A stretch of 45,000 bases of DNA from Tubiluchus corallicola. Lineage: Eukaryota > Priapulida > Priapulimorpha > Priapulimorphida > Tubiluchidae. Positions within the stretch are counted from its first letter, which is position 1, and each line of letters opens with the position of its first letter. A program made the position numbers and the translations under genes. Positions 44,258 to 45,000 of the stretch are shown in pieces. The notes beneath the pieces were generated by a model. That model was given only the letters and a program-made list of their open reading frames with translations. It did no database searches and was not told the origin of the DNA. The DNA is taken from NCBI GenBank assembly GCA_030141605.1, contig JAQGDQ010000198.1, forward strand, positions 1 through 45,000, written 5' to 3'.

Positions 44258-44647
44258 AAAAAAGCATTATGTGTGCAAATAGCTGTGCGTAAATATCTGC
44301 AAGCCGTTTAGGACGCACTTAAGGATGCGTCGTGTTTCACTAGGCAGTGCATACATTGACACTCTAGCTAGTTACAACTTGTCAAGTGAATTATTTAAAT
44401 GCAGAGATTTTATTCATTTCCAGCAGTGACTAACTTGGTAACTGTTATACATAGAGAGGTTTTCTGCTGTTAATCTGCTACGTTGTTTCACATTGTATTG
44501 CTGTACAAAATGCACAAATCACCAGGGAAAGTGGACGACCCCCTCTGGTTTTCTGTGCTAATTGGTCTCTGGGCGATTTTTAATAAAATTCAGTGTTGTT
44601 TGTCGCCACGTTCGAAAATTATCGCTATTATGTTCGAGAAAAAGGTT

Positions 44648-45000
44648 ATCCAATCAAATTGTGAAAAACCATGCGTATAATAGTAAGAAACGTTTTTGTT
44701 CAATCAAATTGCGAGAAAATGACGTGTGCATTATGAAAGAAAGAACACATCCTTTTTGCCCAATCAAATTGTGAGAAAACAAGAAAAGCAAAAAGCAAGC
44801 GCCATTGTTATTGAAACACGCGTGCTTTTTCAAAAGGCGTCGAGAAAAAGAAGATAGAGTTAAAGCGTTATTCATCCAAACAAATTCCAAAAAAACGACA
44901 CATCTTTAACAAATGACACATCTATTTAAATGAAAAGCACATACGTCATTTTTCTGAAAACACGTGTGTTTTTTATCCAATCAAACTGCGAGAAAACAAT
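44648..45000 (+). repeat. Repeated CCAATCAAATTGCGAGAAAA motif
   Basis: Copies begin at 44651, 44701, 44761 and 44978, with variants (G/C)(T/C)GAGAAAA and nearby ACGTGTG-TTTTT. An inverted copy, TTCTCGCAATTTGAGTG, lies at 43761-43777. The array runs off the right edge. Confidence 0.75.

Larger units (their letters stand above)
43602..45000 (+). other. Start of Rh intron 6, repeat-bearing
   Basis: No further Rh exon present. Contains a degenerate 17-bp minisatellite (43978-44257) and a dispersed CAATCAAATTGCGAGAAAA motif (43760-45000). Confidence 0.6.

Noticed and set aside
44005-44292. 95-codon frame with CPK/CPN-like repeats
   Set aside because: It is the translation of the 17-bp minisatellite.
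43978-45000. CRISPR-like array
   Set aside because: Repeats are diverged, irregularly spaced and in a eukaryotic intron; no constant-length unique spacers.
43602-45000. Remaining Rh exons
   Set aside because: The expected DTCGVHNLHG-type coding block with the second pore histidine could not be found, so the gene must continue beyond the window.

Overview
This is nuclear DNA of an animal, not of a bacterium or virus. Coding sequence is broken into short exons with GT/AG introns, the base composition is strongly AT-rich, there is a TTAGGG-type telomere motif at the left edge, and many small DNA transposons and retroposon remnants are present. One gene encodes an axonemal (ciliary) protein, so the organism makes motile cilia or flagella. 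I would guess an invertebrate, but the sequence does not settle the phylum.

Three multi-exon genes can be read. (1) Plus strand, about 0.9-18.8 kb: the C-terminal two thirds of an SLC7 light-chain amino-acid transporter most like LAT1 (SLC7A5). It enters the window already inside the gene, only about 0.9 kb from a telomere-like motif. Two alternative 100-nt exons (9291-9390 and 10995-11094) encode the same protein segment, and exactly one must be used to keep the reading frame. (2) Minus strand, 25.7-30.2 kb: a complete five-exon gene of 276 codons for a FAM166/CIMIP2-like microtubule inner protein with three P-G-Y-x-G-x-(V/I)-P repeats. None of its exons stands out as a long open frame; it was assembled from splice signals and phase. 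(3) Plus strand, from 33.3 kb: the first six exons (357 codons) of an Rh-type ammonia transporter (SLC42 family). It still needs its last third, which lies beyond the right edge.

Layout: 1-920, telomere-like start and a TTG/TTA microsatellite; 0.9-18.8 kb, transporter gene with an 8.2-kb first intron; 18.8-25.7 kb, 3' UTR and spacer carrying two terminal-inverted-repeat (TIR) elements; 25.7-30.2 kb, CIMIP2-like gene; 30.2-33.3 kb, divergent spacer with the Rh promoter; 33.3-45 kb, Rh gene, whose 7.2-kb first intron holds a Tc1 relic, pentanucleotide arrays interrupted by retroposon tails, and a 1.4-kb hAT element. The transporter and CIMIP2-like genes converge; the CIMIP2-like and Rh genes diverge. 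I see no sign that the three act in one pathway.

The non-coding part is rich in identifiable mobile DNA: a hAT-type MITE (8-bp target duplication), a larger hAT element (8-bp target duplication), a 5S-rRNA-headed SINE (10-bp target duplication), a new-looking TIR family present in two different genes, tandem MITEs meeting at TTAA, a long foldback element, a pogo-like relic, a Tc1/mariner relic, and three same-strand retroposon 3' tails, each with a short stem-loop, two of which differ by compensatory changes.
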